A stretch of DNA of 64,000 bases. Origin: Prauserella marina. Its GTDB lineage: Bacteria; Actinomycetota; Actinomycetes; Mycobacteriales; Pseudonocardiaceae. Below, in pieces: positions 50,666 through 59,142 of the stretch (the stretch's first letter is position 1; every line of letters starts with the position of its first letter). The position numbers were made by a program, and so were the translations under genes. The notes beneath the pieces were generated by a model that worked only from the letters and a program-made list of their open reading frames with translations, searched no databases and was not told the DNA's origin. The stretch spans positions 62,001-126,000 of the forward strand of contig NZ_CP016353.1 of the NCBI RefSeq assembly GCF_002240355.1, given 5' to 3'.

Positions 50666-51496
50666 ATGCTTGTCACTGTGAGTACTCACGATGACACCCG
50701 GAAGCTCCTCGTTCTCGCCGTGGACGATGAGTTGCACGGGCTTGACCAATTGCGGCACTGCCTTGAGTCGAATGCCCGCATCGGCAGGGTCATCCCCGCT
50801 GTCGATGCCTCGGAGGCGCTGCGGTTGCTCGGCTCGGAGGACGAAGAGATCCGGATGCGCAAGGAGCGTGGGCTCCCGCCAGTCGACGCGGTGTTCGCCG
50901 ACATCAACATGCCCGGGTTGTCCGGTATGGAGATGTCGCGGGTGTTCGCTTCGCTCAACCCCGCGCCGGTGCTCGTGTTCGTCACGGGCCACGCGACGGA
51001 GGCCGTCGACGCGTTCGACCTCGGTGCGGTCGATTACGTGCTCAAGCCGGCGAGGCAGGATCGCATCGACAAGGCCGTCGCGAGAGTCATCGAGAAGATG
51101 CAGAGCATGCCCGTTCGCGAACCCGCGTCGACGGGCGAGCCGGTCAAAACCGACGACGAAGTCATCCCCGTCGAACTCGCGGGAACCACGAAACTGATTC
51201 CTCGCTCCTCGGTTCGCTGGGTCGAGGCACAAGGCGACTACGCGCGACTGTTCACGACGGAAGGCAGCCACCTCGTTCGCATCCCGCTCGCGCAACTTGA
51301 GGAGCGCTGGGGCAAGGCTGGCTTCGTTCGCATCCACCGTTCGTTCCTCGTCGCACTCCCGCTGATCACCGAGCTGCGCATGGGACAGGGCGGCTACCAG
51401 GTCGTCATCGGCAACGACGAGAAGGTCCTTCCGGTGAGCAGGCGGCACACCCGCGAGCTCAAGGACAGGCTGGTCGGCTCTTCGCGAACCGGGTAG
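50666..51496 (+). CDS. LytTR-family response regulator, about 276 aa
   Basis: Receiver domain: LLVLAVDDELHGLDQLRHCL, phosphoacceptor Asp in VDAVFADINMPGLSG, Thr in VFVTGHATE, Lys in DYVLKPARQ. The C-terminal LytTR DNA-binding domain begins VIPVELAGTTKLIPRSSVRWVEAQGDYARLFT and ends FVRIHRSFLVALPLITELRM ... LPVSRRHTRELKDRL. The start is uncertain (ATG 50666, GTG 50678). Partner of the LytS kinase at 48344. It ends six bases before the small symporter-associated gene, so it probably regulates the transport genes. Confidence 0.9.
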   Translation: MLVTVSTHDDTRKLLVLAVDDELHGLDQLRHCLESNARIGRVIPAVDASEALRLLGSEDEEIRMRKERGLPPVDAVFADINMPGLSGMEMSRVFASLNPAPVLVFVTGHATEAVDAFDLGAVDYVLKPARQDRIDKAVARVIEKMQSMPVREPASTGEPVKTDDEVIPVELAGTTKLIPRSSVRWVEAQGDYARLFTTEGSHLVRIPLAQLEERWGKAGFVRIHRSFLVALPLITELRMGQGGYQVVIGNDEKVLPVSRRHTRELKDRLVGSSRTG

Positions 51497-51502
51497 CCCC
51501 GC

Positions 51503-52000
51503 ATGAACGAAGACTTCTACCGCAAGGTCGGCGGTATCCGGCAGCCGGATCCGACGCTCGGTAGGAACGTCCCGAAACCGGGACAGCAGCAGAGCGAATT
51601 CGAGCAGGCCGTCGAACAGGCGCGCGCCCCCGAGCAACCCCAGAAGACCCGCAGGCAGCGCGTCGTACTCGCCGAACCGAGCAAGGCACAGAGCACCCTT
51701 CGCGCGAGGGTCGAGCTCGAAGAGCAGACGAGCTGGGGCGAACTGCTGATCAAGGATCTGATCAAGGTCCAGTTCAAGACCGGGGTTCTGCTCGCGGGAC
51801 TCGTGCTGGTGGTGCTCGGCTCGTTGCCGCTCGCGTTCTTCCTCTCGCCGGAGTTCGCGTCGCTGCGGTTGATCGGCATCCCCGTCGCCTGGCTTCTTCT
51901 CAGTGTCGCGCCGTTTCCGCTGCTCTTCGGCGTTGGCTTGTGGTACAACCGGCTGGCGGAGCGGCATGAACGCGACTTCGTCGACATGATCGAGAACTGA
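51503..52000 (+). CDS. Small membrane protein associated with SSS symporter (DUF485-like), 165 aa
   Basis: An 80-residue charged N-terminal part (QPQKTRRQRVVLAEPSKAQ) is followed by two helices (TGVLLAGLVLVVLGSLPLAFFL and LIGIPVAWLLLSVAPFPLLFGVGLWY). It resembles the small DUF485/MctB-like subunits encoded just upstream of cation-acetate symporters. The TGA is followed directly by the GTG of the symporter. It probably aids assembly or stability of the carrier. Confidence 0.82.
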   Translation: MNEDFYRKVGGIRQPDPTLGRNVPKPGQQQSEFEQAVEQARAPEQPQKTRRQRVVLAEPSKAQSTLRARVELEEQTSWGELLIKDLIKVQFKTGVLLAGLVLVVLGSLPLAFFLSPEFASLRLIGIPVAWLLLSVAPFPLLFGVGLWYNRLAERHERDFVDMIEN

Positions 52001-53782
52001 GTGCAGTTGAATCCGTGGGCTCTTGCCAGCGTCGTGCTGGTCATGGTGGTGACGTTCTACCTCGGTCGCCGCTCTTCCCGGTTCGCCACGAGCACCCAGG
52101 ACTTCCTCGTCGCGCGCCGGACGGTGCGTTCCCGGCGCAACGCGGCCGCGATCTCCGGCGAGTACATCTCGGCTGCCTCGTTTCTCGGTGTCGCCGGTCT
52201 CGTCCTCAAGGAGGGTGCCGACGCGCTTTGGTATCCGATCGGTTTCACCGCTGGCTACCTGGCGCTCATGCTGTTCGTCGCCGCGCCGCTGCGCAGGTCG
52301 GGCGCCTACACGCTGCCGGACTTCATGGAGGCCCGGCTCGGTTCCGCTTCACTGCGAACCCTTTCCACCTGGTTCGTGGTGTTCATCGGCGTGCTCTACA
52401 TGCTGCCCCAGCTCCAGGGCGCTGGAATCGCGCTGACGGCGATCATGCCCGCGCCAGCCTGGGTGGGTTCGGTCGCGGTGACCGTGGTGATCGCGGTCAA
52501 CGTGATGGCGGGAGGCATGCGGGCCATCACGATCGTCCAGGCGTTTCAGTACTGGCTGAAGCTGTTCGCGCTGGCCGTCCCGACGTTCGTGTTGTGTGTG
52601 GTGTTCTTCGGGTCAGGAGGTGCCGGTTCGGCTGGCACTCTCGGCCAGCAGGCGCCGCCGGCGTTCGCCGACGCCACCTCGATCGCCATCGAGACCGGGG
52701 TGACCCTTCGCGTCGCCGAGCCGACCGAGGTGTCCATTCGCGACACGGGCGAGGACGGCGGCGGAACGAGGGTGGTGTGGGTTCCGGGCACCGAATACGA
52801 GGTCGACGCGGGAACGAGCCTTGATTTTCCAGCCGGTGCGGCCACGCCCGTCGTGCAGGGCGGAGCGCTCGACAACGCGAGCTGGTTGCAGCCGAGCCAG
52901 GAACCGAGCGATCTGCTGTCGACGTATTCGCTGATCTTCGCGCTCTTCCTCGGCACCATGGGCCTGCCGCACGTACTCGTGCGCTTCTACACCAACCCCG
53001 ACGGCAAGGCCGCGCGCCGCACCACGGTGCAGGTGTTGTTGCTGCTCGGGCTTTTCTACCTGTTCCCCGTCATGATCGGCGCGCTGTCCCGGCTCTACGT
53101 TCCGCAGTTGCTGGTCACCGGAAACACCGACGCCGCGGTGCTGATGGTTCCTTCTGCCATGGTGCAGGGCCTGCTCGGCCAGATACTGGTCGCGGTGACG
53201 GCGGCGGGTGCCTTCGCCGCGTTCCTCTCGACCTCGTCCGGGCTGCTGGTGAGCGTCGCGGGCGTGATCGCGACCGACCTGCTTTCCGGCAAGGTCCGCG
53301 ATTTCCAGGTCGCCACGATCGTCGTCGCGGCCGTTCCCGCCATGCTCGCGGTGACACTGCCCGTCGAGGACCTCTCGCTCAGCGTCGGTATGTCCTTCGC
53401 GCTGGCCGCTTCCACGTTCTGTCCGCTCCTGGTGCTCGGCATCTGGTGGCGAAGGCTCACGTGGCTCGGCGCGATGGTCGGTATGTGTGTCGGTGGCGGC
53501 CTTGTCCTCACCGCCGTCGTCGTCAACGCCGTTAGCGTGCGCACGGGAGGGTGGGCGCCGTGGTTCGTGCAGCAGCCCGCGCTGTTCACCGTCCCCGCTG
53601 CCTTCCTCGCGACGATGCTGGTGAGTCTCGGCGCCCCGCGCAGGATTCCCGACGACGTCAACGCGGTGATGCTGCGCCTGCACGCTCCCGATCCGCTCGG
53701 CTTCATGCGCGACAGGGCCGTCGACCGCTTCGGCAAGGTCGGTGAAAAGGCCAAGACCGGCAAGGGAAGGCACCGGAAGTGA
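52001..53782 (+). CDS. Sodium/solute symporter family (cation acetate/monocarboxylate symporter), 593 aa
   Basis: SSS-family carrier with 12-13 helices: YLGRRSSRFATSTQDFLVARR at the N-terminus and GEYISAASFLGVAGL (helix 1, sodium-site region). ActP/MctC-like regions are GTMGLPHVLVRFYTNPDGKAARRTT and ATDLLSGK. An unusual hydrophilic insert of about 100 residues (about 205-310), rich in beta-strand and Gly/Thr/Glu, lies outside between two helices. It probably takes up acetate, propionate or pyruvate with sodium or protons. GTG 52001 directly follows the small-subunit stop. Regulation is likely by the adjacent LytS/LytTR pair. Confidence 0.92.
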   Translation: MQLNPWALASVVLVMVVTFYLGRRSSRFATSTQDFLVARRTVRSRRNAAAISGEYISAASFLGVAGLVLKEGADALWYPIGFTAGYLALMLFVAAPLRRSGAYTLPDFMEARLGSASLRTLSTWFVVFIGVLYMLPQLQGAGIALTAIMPAPAWVGSVAVTVVIAVNVMAGGMRAITIVQAFQYWLKLFALAVPTFVLCVVFFGSGGAGSAGTLGQQAPPAFADATSIAIETGVTLRVAEPTEVSIRDTGEDGGGTRVVWVPGTEYEVDAGTSLDFPAGAATPVVQGGALDNASWLQPSQEPSDLLSTYSLIFALFLGTMGLPHVLVRFYTNPDGKAARRTTVQVLLLLGLFYLFPVMIGALSRLYVPQLLVTGNTDAAVLMVPSAMVQGLLGQILVAVTAAGAFAAFLSTSSGLLVSVAGVIATDLLSGKVRDFQVATIVVAAVPAMLAVTLPVEDLSLSVGMSFALAASTFCPLLVLGIWWRRLTWLGAMVGMCVGGGLVLTAVVVNAVSVRTGGWAPWFVQQPALFTVPAAFLATMLVSLGAPRRIPDDVNAVMLRLHAPDPLGFMRDRAVDRFGKVGEKAKTGKGRHRK

Positions 53783-53825
53783 ACACGAGGTGCCTCACAC
53801 GCGTGCAACGGTCCGACATGCGACG

Positions 53826-54185
53826 ATGGCCGTTGTGAACCCTGCCGAAGTGCCGACGGTTTCCGTCTCAGAGCTGCCATCGGAAGACGTCGTGCTGCTG
53901 GATGTACGCGAACCCGACGAGTGGGCGGCCGGACACGCGCCTGAGGCCGTGCACATTCCACTCGGCGACCTCCCCGCGAGAGTTGCCGAACTGGCCGAGC
54001 TTCCGGACGACAAACCGGTGTACGTCGTGTGCAGGTCAGGCGGCCGGTCGGCGCGTGCTGCCGCGTGGCTCAACGCGGCCGGGGTCGTCGACGCGGTCAA
54101 CGTCGCGGGCGGAATGAAGTCGTGGCTCACGGAAGGTCGTTCGATCGTCGGCGACCGTGAGGGTGTGCGAGCCGAGGTGCTCTGA
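53826..54185 (+). CDS. Rhodanese-like domain protein, 119 aa
   Basis: Single rhodanese domain for sulfur transfer or thiol chemistry: LLDVREPDEWAAGHAPEAVHIPLGDLP, then the active-site loop Y-V-V-C-R-S-G-G-R-S, whose Cys carries persulfide, and GGMKSWLTEG at the end. ATG 53826 is the natural start, 44 bp after the symporter; the longer in-frame extension lacks conservation. The stop is followed three bases later by the DUF4328 gene. Confidence 0.92.
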   Translation: MAVVNPAEVPTVSVSELPSEDVVLLDVREPDEWAAGHAPEAVHIPLGDLPARVAELAELPDDKPVYVVCRSGGRSARAAAWLNAAGVVDAVNVAGGMKSWLTEGRSIVGDREGVRAEVL

Positions 54186-54188
54186 CCG

Positions 54189-55100
54189 ATGCGGCCGGGG
54201 CAGCCACACGGCCGCACGCGGGTGCGGTGGGTAGCGACGGTTCCCGCCGGCGCAGCCCCGCCGCGTCGTGCCGCGGCTGCCGAGCCGTACACCGGGCCGC
54301 CCAGGTACGCGACGACACCGCGGTGGGGATTTCCGAATCTCGCGTGGCGATGGCCGACGGCCGTGCCGGGTGTCGATCCGCGCGAGTCCGTACCCCTTCA
54401 GCGACTTCGCATGGTCGCCAGAAACGCCGTCGCCCTGCTGTGGACGCTGGCCGGGCTCGCCGTCGTCGCCGGTGGTGCCGAGATCTGGCGATACGTGCTG
54501 CTCGTGCAGAGCAGGAACTCCGCGTTGAGTCCCACGGTCGTCGGTGCCTCCGACGCGCTGGTGCTCGCGTTTTCGCTGCTCACCTTCGTACTCGCGGTCT
54601 TCGCCGCCGCCGTGGTGCTGTGGTGGTTCTTCGTCGCCAGGTCCGCCGCGGCCGACGAGGCCGGTCAGGAACCGGCGAGGTCGACGTGGTTCGTGCTGCT
54701 CGGCCTGCTCGTCCCAGGGCCCAACCTGGTGCTGGCAGGCCCGATCCTCGGCGAACTCGAACACGCCGCGCTCGGCAGGTCCGAACACACGCGGCCACGG
54801 CCGTCGTGGCTCGTGCTCGGCTGGTGGGCGGCTTGGGTGGCCAACGGGGCGCTGCTGGTGCTGACCGTGCTGTGGCGGATGCGCGACGGCGTCCAAGCCG
54901 ATGCCGATGGTGTCGTGCTCAGCGCGTTGACCGACCTGTGCGCGGCGGGGCTCGCCGTGCTGACCGCGTTGGTCGTGCAGCGTGTCACGAGCTTGCTCGC
55001 GCCGATCGACGGCCGGTTCATGCGCTTGCTGCGGGTGGTGAAGGTCAGCGGGGCGCCCGAGGTCGAGCGACGCCCCCGGTCGGCGATGGCACCGCGCTGA
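54189..55100 (+). CDS. DUF4328 membrane protein, 303 aa
   Basis: Multi-pass membrane protein with about six helices: VALLWTLAGLAVVAGGAEIWRYVLL, ALVLAFSLLTFVLAVFAAAVVLWWFFVAR, STWFVLLGLLVPGPNLVLAGPILGEL, SWLVLGWWAAWVANGALLVLTVLW and ALTDLCAAGLAVLTALVVQRVTSLL. The GPNLVLAGPILGELEH motif is typical of DUF4328. The N-terminal 60 residues are Pro/Arg-rich and cytoplasmic. Role unknown. Cotranscribed with the rhodanese gene. Confidence 0.85.
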   Translation: MRPGQPHGRTRVRWVATVPAGAAPPRRAAAAEPYTGPPRYATTPRWGFPNLAWRWPTAVPGVDPRESVPLQRLRMVARNAVALLWTLAGLAVVAGGAEIWRYVLLVQSRNSALSPTVVGASDALVLAFSLLTFVLAVFAAAVVLWWFFVARSAAADEAGQEPARSTWFVLLGLLVPGPNLVLAGPILGELEHAALGRSEHTRPRPSWLVLGWWAAWVANGALLVLTVLWRMRDGVQADADGVVLSALTDLCAAGLAVLTALVVQRVTSLLAPIDGRFMRLLRVVKVSGAPEVERRPRSAMAPR

Positions 55101-55108
55101 GCCGCCGG

Positions 55109-56278
55109 TCAGCCCACTGTCACCGGCAACGTTCGCAGCCCTCTGATGACGAACTCCGGCCTCCGCTCCGGGGTTCGGGCAAGACGCAGGCCGGGAAGCC
55201 GCTTCGCGAGCGCGTCGAAAGCCGCGGCGATCTCGATCCTGGCCAGCGGTGCGCCGAGGCAGTAGTGAATGCCGCCCCCGAAGCCGAGGTGCGGGTTGGG
55301 ATCGCGCCCGATGTCGAACGTGTCGGGATCGGTGAACACCTCGGGATCACGGGCGGCGGCGCCGAGCAGCGCGGCCACCTTCTGCCCCTCTTCGATGCGA
55401 ACGCCCGCGATCTCGACCCCGGCCGTCGCCGTCCGCTCGAAGAGCTGAAGCGGCGAGTCGTAGCGGATGAGTTCTTCGGTCGCCGGACTGACAAGGCGTT
55501 CGTCGGCGACGAGGCGGTCCCACTGGTCGCGGTGGGTCAGCAGCGCGAGGGTTCCGTTGCCGATCACGTTGACGGTCGCCTCGTGACCGGCCATCAGCAA
55601 CAGGACCGCCGTCGCGACCACCTCGTCCCCGGTGAGGTCGCCGCTGACGAGGTGACTCAGCAGGTCGTCGGCGGGGTGGGCCCTGCGTCGCTCCGCGATC
55701 GCGCGCAGGTAGCTGGCGAACTCCTCGGCTCCCCGCTCAGCGGCCTCCCGTTGCGGCTGCGGTAAGTCGTATTCGTACATCTTGACGATGGAGTTGCTCC
55801 AGTCCACGAGCTGTGGACCATCGGCGGAATCGACCCCGAGCAGTTCCGCGATCACCGCGACCGGCAATGGCTGCGCGAGGTGTTCGAGCAGGTCGGCCTC
55901 GCCATCGGTGGCGATCCGCTCTGCCAGCGTTTCGACCATGTCGGCGGCGAGTGCTTCGACGGTGGGCCGCAACCGCTCGACATGGCCGCGCGCGAACGCC
56001 GCCGACACCAGCCTCCGCAACCGGGTGTGCGCCGGTGGTTCGTTCTCCAGCAGCGAGTTGCGGTGCAGCATGTTGAAGGAGGCGAACTGTTCGGCGGGCG
56101 TCGCGTCGGACCAGATCCTGCCGAGCGAACGATTCCTGAGCACGGCGGAGGCGGCGGAGTGCGACACGGCGATCGAGATGCCGAGTCCTTCGTGCCAGTG
56201 CACCTCGCCTTGTTCGCGGAGTCGCGCGAACGCGGGGTAGGGGTCTCGCAGGAAGTCGGGGTCAGCGTGATCGAACAC
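55109..56278 (-). CDS. Cytochrome P450, 389 aa
   Basis: Soluble bacterial class I P450 monooxygenase. The haem-binding loop is FGGGIHYC340LGAPLARIE, with C340 as thiolate ligand. The I-helix oxygen-activation motif is LLMAGHEATVNVIGNG (A-G-x-E-A-T), and the EXXR motif is in ATEELIRYDSP. Length is normal. GTG 56278 follows a TAGGGT -10 (56290-56285) with six bases between, so it is leaderless. No ferredoxin or reductase gene is adjacent, so its electron partners and substrate cannot be inferred. Confidence 0.95.
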   Translation of the reverse strand: MFDHADPDFLRDPYPAFARLREQGEVHWHEGLGISIAVSHSAASAVLRNRSLGRIWSDATPAEQFASFNMLHRNSLLENEPPAHTRLRRLVSAAFARGHVERLRPTVEALAADMVETLAERIATDGEADLLEHLAQPLPVAVIAELLGVDSADGPQLVDWSNSIVKMYEYDLPQPQREAAERGAEEFASYLRAIAERRRAHPADDLLSHLVSGDLTGDEVVATAVLLLMAGHEATVNVIGNGTLALLTHRDQWDRLVADERLVSPATEELIRYDSPLQLFERTATAGVEIAGVRIEEGQKVAALLGAAARDPEVFTDPDTFDIGRDPNPHLGFGGGIHYCLGAPLARIEIAAAFDALAKRLPGLRLARTPERRPEFVIRGLRTLPVTVG

Positions 56279-56284
56279 CCGCCG

Positions 56285-56290
56285 ACCCTA
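56285..56290 (-). promoter_or_regulatory. -10 element TAGGGT, leaderless start of P450
   Basis: Ends six bases before GTG 56278. Eighteen bases from here through the start codon are identical to the GGT-like gene at 24440. Confidence 0.55.
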
Positions 56291-56344
56291 GCCTGAAAGG
56301 GCTTCGAGTAGCTTTCAGGCAAACGGCATCACGGGAGGCAGAAC

Positions 56345-57220
56345 GTGGGCAAGGGCGCACGCAAGAAGGGCCCCAAGAAGGACAGGAAGCCGAAGGTCAG
56401 GGACGTTTTCGTCGCAAGGCCCTTCGAGGGGCTTGCCGCCGAGCCCGAGCTGATCGCGCTGCGCGAGTTCGTACCGTCGGCCACCGCGCGGCTCACCCTC
56501 GCCGGAGACGCCGAGCGCAAGGTCACCCTCGGCACCGTCCTTCCCATGGCCGCGGCAGCCTTCGTGCGGTCGGACGGCGAGGTGTTCGTCGGGATGCAGG
56601 TTCAGACCCGCTCCTCCGACATCAGCCGCGATCTCGGCAGGGCTCTGCGCTGGGCGCTGGACGCCAAACCAGGCGATGTGCTCTCCGTTCCGGACACCAC
56701 GAGTCCGCCGGAGGAAGGCGAGCGGTTGCAGGACCTGCTCGTTCACGACGCCGAACTCGACGTGAACCTGCACGAGGACTTCTCGTGGTGGCTGCCGGAG
56801 GACACGGAGGCCAGCGGCGACGTCGCGATGTCACTTGAGCGGGCCAACGCCGCGATCATGCCCACCGAACGGCTCAGCACAGGCGCCTACTGGGTGCTCG
56901 CCGGAGAGAAGGCACACCTGAGGTGGGTCTGGCCTGCCGAGGAGAACCGGCTGCTCCAGGCGCTCGCCAGGTTGTCGGCGGCAGGCGAACTCGGCCTCGG
57001 TGACGAGTCGCGCTACGCGGGTTCCTTCCGTGCACACGGCCTGCTGGTCCCGGTATGGGACCTTGATCCGGAAGCCCACGCACGCGAATGGGCCGAGCCT
57101 GCGAAGGAACTGGGCACCCGGCTGCGGACCGCGCTGGACTCACTCGACGACGAGCCGCTGAACGCGGCGGAACGCCGGTCGAGGGACGGGCTCATCGGAA
57201 GGCAACTCACCCTGCGCTGA
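56345..57220 (+). CDS. DUF5926 family protein, 291 aa
   Basis: Widespread actinobacterial protein of unknown role. A strongly basic N-terminus (KGARKKGPKKDRKPK) suggests nucleic-acid or ribosome contact; the rest is soluble alpha/beta: FEGLAAEPELIALREFVPSA, VLPMAAAAFVRSDGEVFVGMQ, LHEDFSWWLPED, PTERLSTGAYWVLAGEKAHLRWV. GTG 56345 has GGGAGG six bases upstream. The first base of the next gene overlaps its stop (TGATG), so the two are coupled. Confidence 0.9.
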   Translation: MGKGARKKGPKKDRKPKVRDVFVARPFEGLAAEPELIALREFVPSATARLTLAGDAERKVTLGTVLPMAAAAFVRSDGEVFVGMQVQTRSSDISRDLGRALRWALDAKPGDVLSVPDTTSPPEEGERLQDLLVHDAELDVNLHEDFSWWLPEDTEASGDVAMSLERANAAIMPTERLSTGAYWVLAGEKAHLRWVWPAEENRLLQALARLSAAGELGLGDESRYAGSFRAHGLLVPVWDLDPEAHAREWAEPAKELGTRLRTALDSLDDEPLNAAERRSRDGLIGRQLTLR

Positions 57221-57579
57221 TGATCCTGCACATCTGCACCGAAGCGGACTGGGCCGCCGCGCGGCCCGGCGGTGAATACCGCGCCGCCTCGCTCGCCGAA
57301 GCCGGTTTCGTGCACTGCTCGGATTTCGGAACCGTTCACCTGCCTGCCGACAGGCTGTACGCGGGCAGGACCGATCTGGTGTTGCTGTGCATCGATCCCG
57401 CACTGCTGACGGTGCCGGTGCGGTGGGAACCGGCCGTGCCGCCCGAGGACGGCGCCCCCTGGTTCCCGCACGTCTACGGACCGATATCGACGGCGGCCGT
57501 GGTGTCGGTGCATGCCTTCCCACCAGGGCCGGACGGCTCGTTCCGGCTCCCCCCGGAACTGGCTGCGCTTCCCGGATAG
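57220..57579 (+). CDS. DUF952 family protein, 119 aa
   Basis: Small cytoplasmic protein. ILHICTEADWAAA is the standard DUF952 opening; AGFVHCSDFGTVHLPADRLYAG carries the conserved His/Cys region and WFPHVYGPISTAAVVSV the end. Structures of this family resemble ADP-ribose-linked folds, and function is unknown. ATG 57220 overlaps the DUF5926 stop by one base; the ORF's 44 upstream codons are antisense or other-frame sequence. Confidence 0.9.
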   Translation: MILHICTEADWAAARPGGEYRAASLAEAGFVHCSDFGTVHLPADRLYAGRTDLVLLCIDPALLTVPVRWEPAVPPEDGAPWFPHVYGPISTAAVVSVHAFPPGPDGSFRLPPELAALPG

Positions 57580-57655
57580 CCGCGAAGGCAACTCTTCCCC
57601 TCGTTCGCGCGTGAGACGAGAGCCAGGAAAGCGGCACGGGGAGGGAGGCGTTACG

Positions 57656-58240
57656 GTGACCGCATTCGTGCCTGCCATCGGTCGGGACAGCGGCAGGGCG
57701 GCCACTAGGCGCCATGAGAGGGGACTGGTCGTGCCTGGCGACCTCACGGACTTCGGTGAGTTCGTTGAGGCCAGCCTGCCCGGACTACTCCGCTACGGAC
57801 ACGCGCTGACCGGCAATCCCCACGACGCCGCCGACCTTGTCCAGACGGTGCTGGAGAAGATCGGCTCCCGATGGACGCACATCCTGCGCAAGACCGGTGA
57901 CCCGCTCGCCTACATCCGGCGTTCGATGGCCAACGCGCACATCAGCAAGTGGCGGCGCACGCGCAGGGAAAGCCTGGTCGCCGAGCTGCCGGAACCACGC
58001 ATGGTCGCACCCGTCGACCCGTTCGAGCACGAACCGCTGTGGCAAGCACTTCGCGACCTCCCTCCGAGGCAACGCGCCGTCATCGTGCTGCGTTACTACG
58101 AAGGATTGTCCGAAGCCGAGATCGCGGCCTCGCTCGGCGTGAGCCAGGGCACGGTCAAGAGCCAGGCCAGCAAGGCGATCGCCTCGCTGCGCGGCAAGCT
58201 GCGAGGTTCCGATGAGAACGAAGGGAGGGAAGCGGTGTGA
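57656..58240 (+). CDS. SigE-family (SAV-type) ECF sigma factor, 194 aa
   Basis: Sigma-70 factor of the actinobacterial SigE family: FVEASLPGLLRYGHALTGNPHDAADLVQTVLEKI (region 2), DPLAYIRRSMANAHISKWRR (2.3-2.4), and LRDLPPRQRAVIVLRYYEGLSEAEIAASLGVSQGTVKSQASKAIASLR (region 4). GTG 57656 has GGGAGG seven bases upstream; the longer reading frame to 57512 is not used. The stop overlaps the next gene by four bases (GTGA), which encodes its likely membrane partner. Confidence 0.93.
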   Translation: MTAFVPAIGRDSGRAATRRHERGLVVPGDLTDFGEFVEASLPGLLRYGHALTGNPHDAADLVQTVLEKIGSRWTHILRKTGDPLAYIRRSMANAHISKWRRTRRESLVAELPEPRMVAPVDPFEHEPLWQALRDLPPRQRAVIVLRYYEGLSEAEIAASLGVSQGTVKSQASKAIASLRGKLRGSDENEGREAV

Positions 58241-59067
58241 CCGACCAGAACGAACCACTCGACGACGAGCTGCGCAGGCTGTTCGCCGACGCCAGGCTCG
58301 ACGTCTCGCCACGGGAAGGCGCCGGAGAGGCCATTGTCGCGGGCGCGAAGCGACTTCGTCGCCGTCGAGCGGCGATGACCGGTGGCGGCGGTGCGCTCGC
58401 CGTGGTCGCGTTGATCGCCGGTGGACTGACCTTCGGTGGGTTGCACAACACCGGCGACCAGCAGGACCTCCCCATTGCGGCTCCGAACAGCACCGAGCGG
58501 ACTCCGTCCGCTTCGGGAGAGCCCTCGCCCGGCTCGGCGAGCGAGGAGCCACAGACCCCGCCTCCCTCGCAGGCACAGTCGCAGACCGGCGCGCCGCCTT
58601 CCGACACCGACGTACCCTCCGCACCGGCGACTCCGCCCAGTTCGTCCGCTCCCAGCGGTTCCGTGTACGCCGTCGGCCCCGTCTTCGGCCCCGACGGCTA
58701 CGAGGCGCTCAAGCTGGGCATGTCCTACGACGACGCGGTCGCGACCGGCATGCTCTCCGGGCAGGGCGTTCCGCCTCCCGCGGGGAGCTGTTCCACCTAC
58801 CAGCTCGCCGAGGGCAGCTCGGCCATCAGGGACGTGTCGATTTCCGGTTCGAACGGCGTGGTGGGTTTCCGCGCTGGGACGGCGCAGACCACCAACGGCA
58901 TCGCGGCGGGAGCGACGCTCGACCAGTTGAAGGCGAGTTACCCCGACCTCGTTGCGTCGGGATCCGGCTACACGGCCGCTGCGGGCGGGGGCGCCCAGTA
59001 TCAGTTCACCGTCGCGGGCGACACGGTGACCGAGGTTCAGTTGCTCGCACAGGGAGCAACCTGCTGA
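58237..59067 (+). CDS. Membrane-anchored partner of SigE-type factor, 276 aa
   Basis: Short cytoplasmic N-terminus (EPLDDELRRLFADARLDVSPREG ... AIVAGAKRLRRRR) typical of proteins coupled to SigE-family factors, one helix (GGGALAVVALIAGGLTFGGL), a Pro/Ser-rich linker of about 70 residues and an extracellular domain (PDGYEALKLGMSYDDAVATGML ... LDQLKASYPDLVASGSGYTAA) with two Cys near its ends, possibly a disulphide. Probably an anti-sigma-like or sensor protein; there is no HxxxCxxC zinc motif. GTG 58237 overlaps the sigma gene; a strong terminator follows. Confidence 0.82.
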   Translation: MTDQNEPLDDELRRLFADARLDVSPREGAGEAIVAGAKRLRRRRAAMTGGGGALAVVALIAGGLTFGGLHNTGDQQDLPIAAPNSTERTPSASGEPSPGSASEEPQTPPPSQAQSQTGAPPSDTDVPSAPATPPSSSAPSGSVYAVGPVFGPDGYEALKLGMSYDDAVATGMLSGQGVPPPAGSCSTYQLAEGSSAIRDVSISGSNGVVGFRAGTAQTTNGIAAGATLDQLKASYPDLVASGSGYTAAAGGGAQYQFTVAGDTVTEVQLLAQGATC

Positions 59068-59084
59068 CCGTCACCCCACAACCG

Positions 59085-59123
59085 AAAACCCGGGCTGCTC
59101 CTCAGGGGGAGAGCCCGGGTTTT
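59085..59123. terminator. Bidirectional rho-independent terminator
   Basis: AAAACCCGGGCT (59085-59096) pairs with AGCCCGGGTTTT (59112-59123). T-tracts occur on both strands. It lies between the convergent stops at 59067 and 59143. Confidence 0.9.
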
Positions 59124-59142
59124 CCTTGGAGGGCATCGCGGT

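Noticed and set aside
48596-51967. 1123-codon open frame on the minus strand
   Set aside because: It runs antisense through the kinase, peptidase and LytTR genes, which have clear conserved motifs. High-GC genes commonly leave long open antisense frames, and its translation is repetitive His/Arg/Asp-rich without domains.
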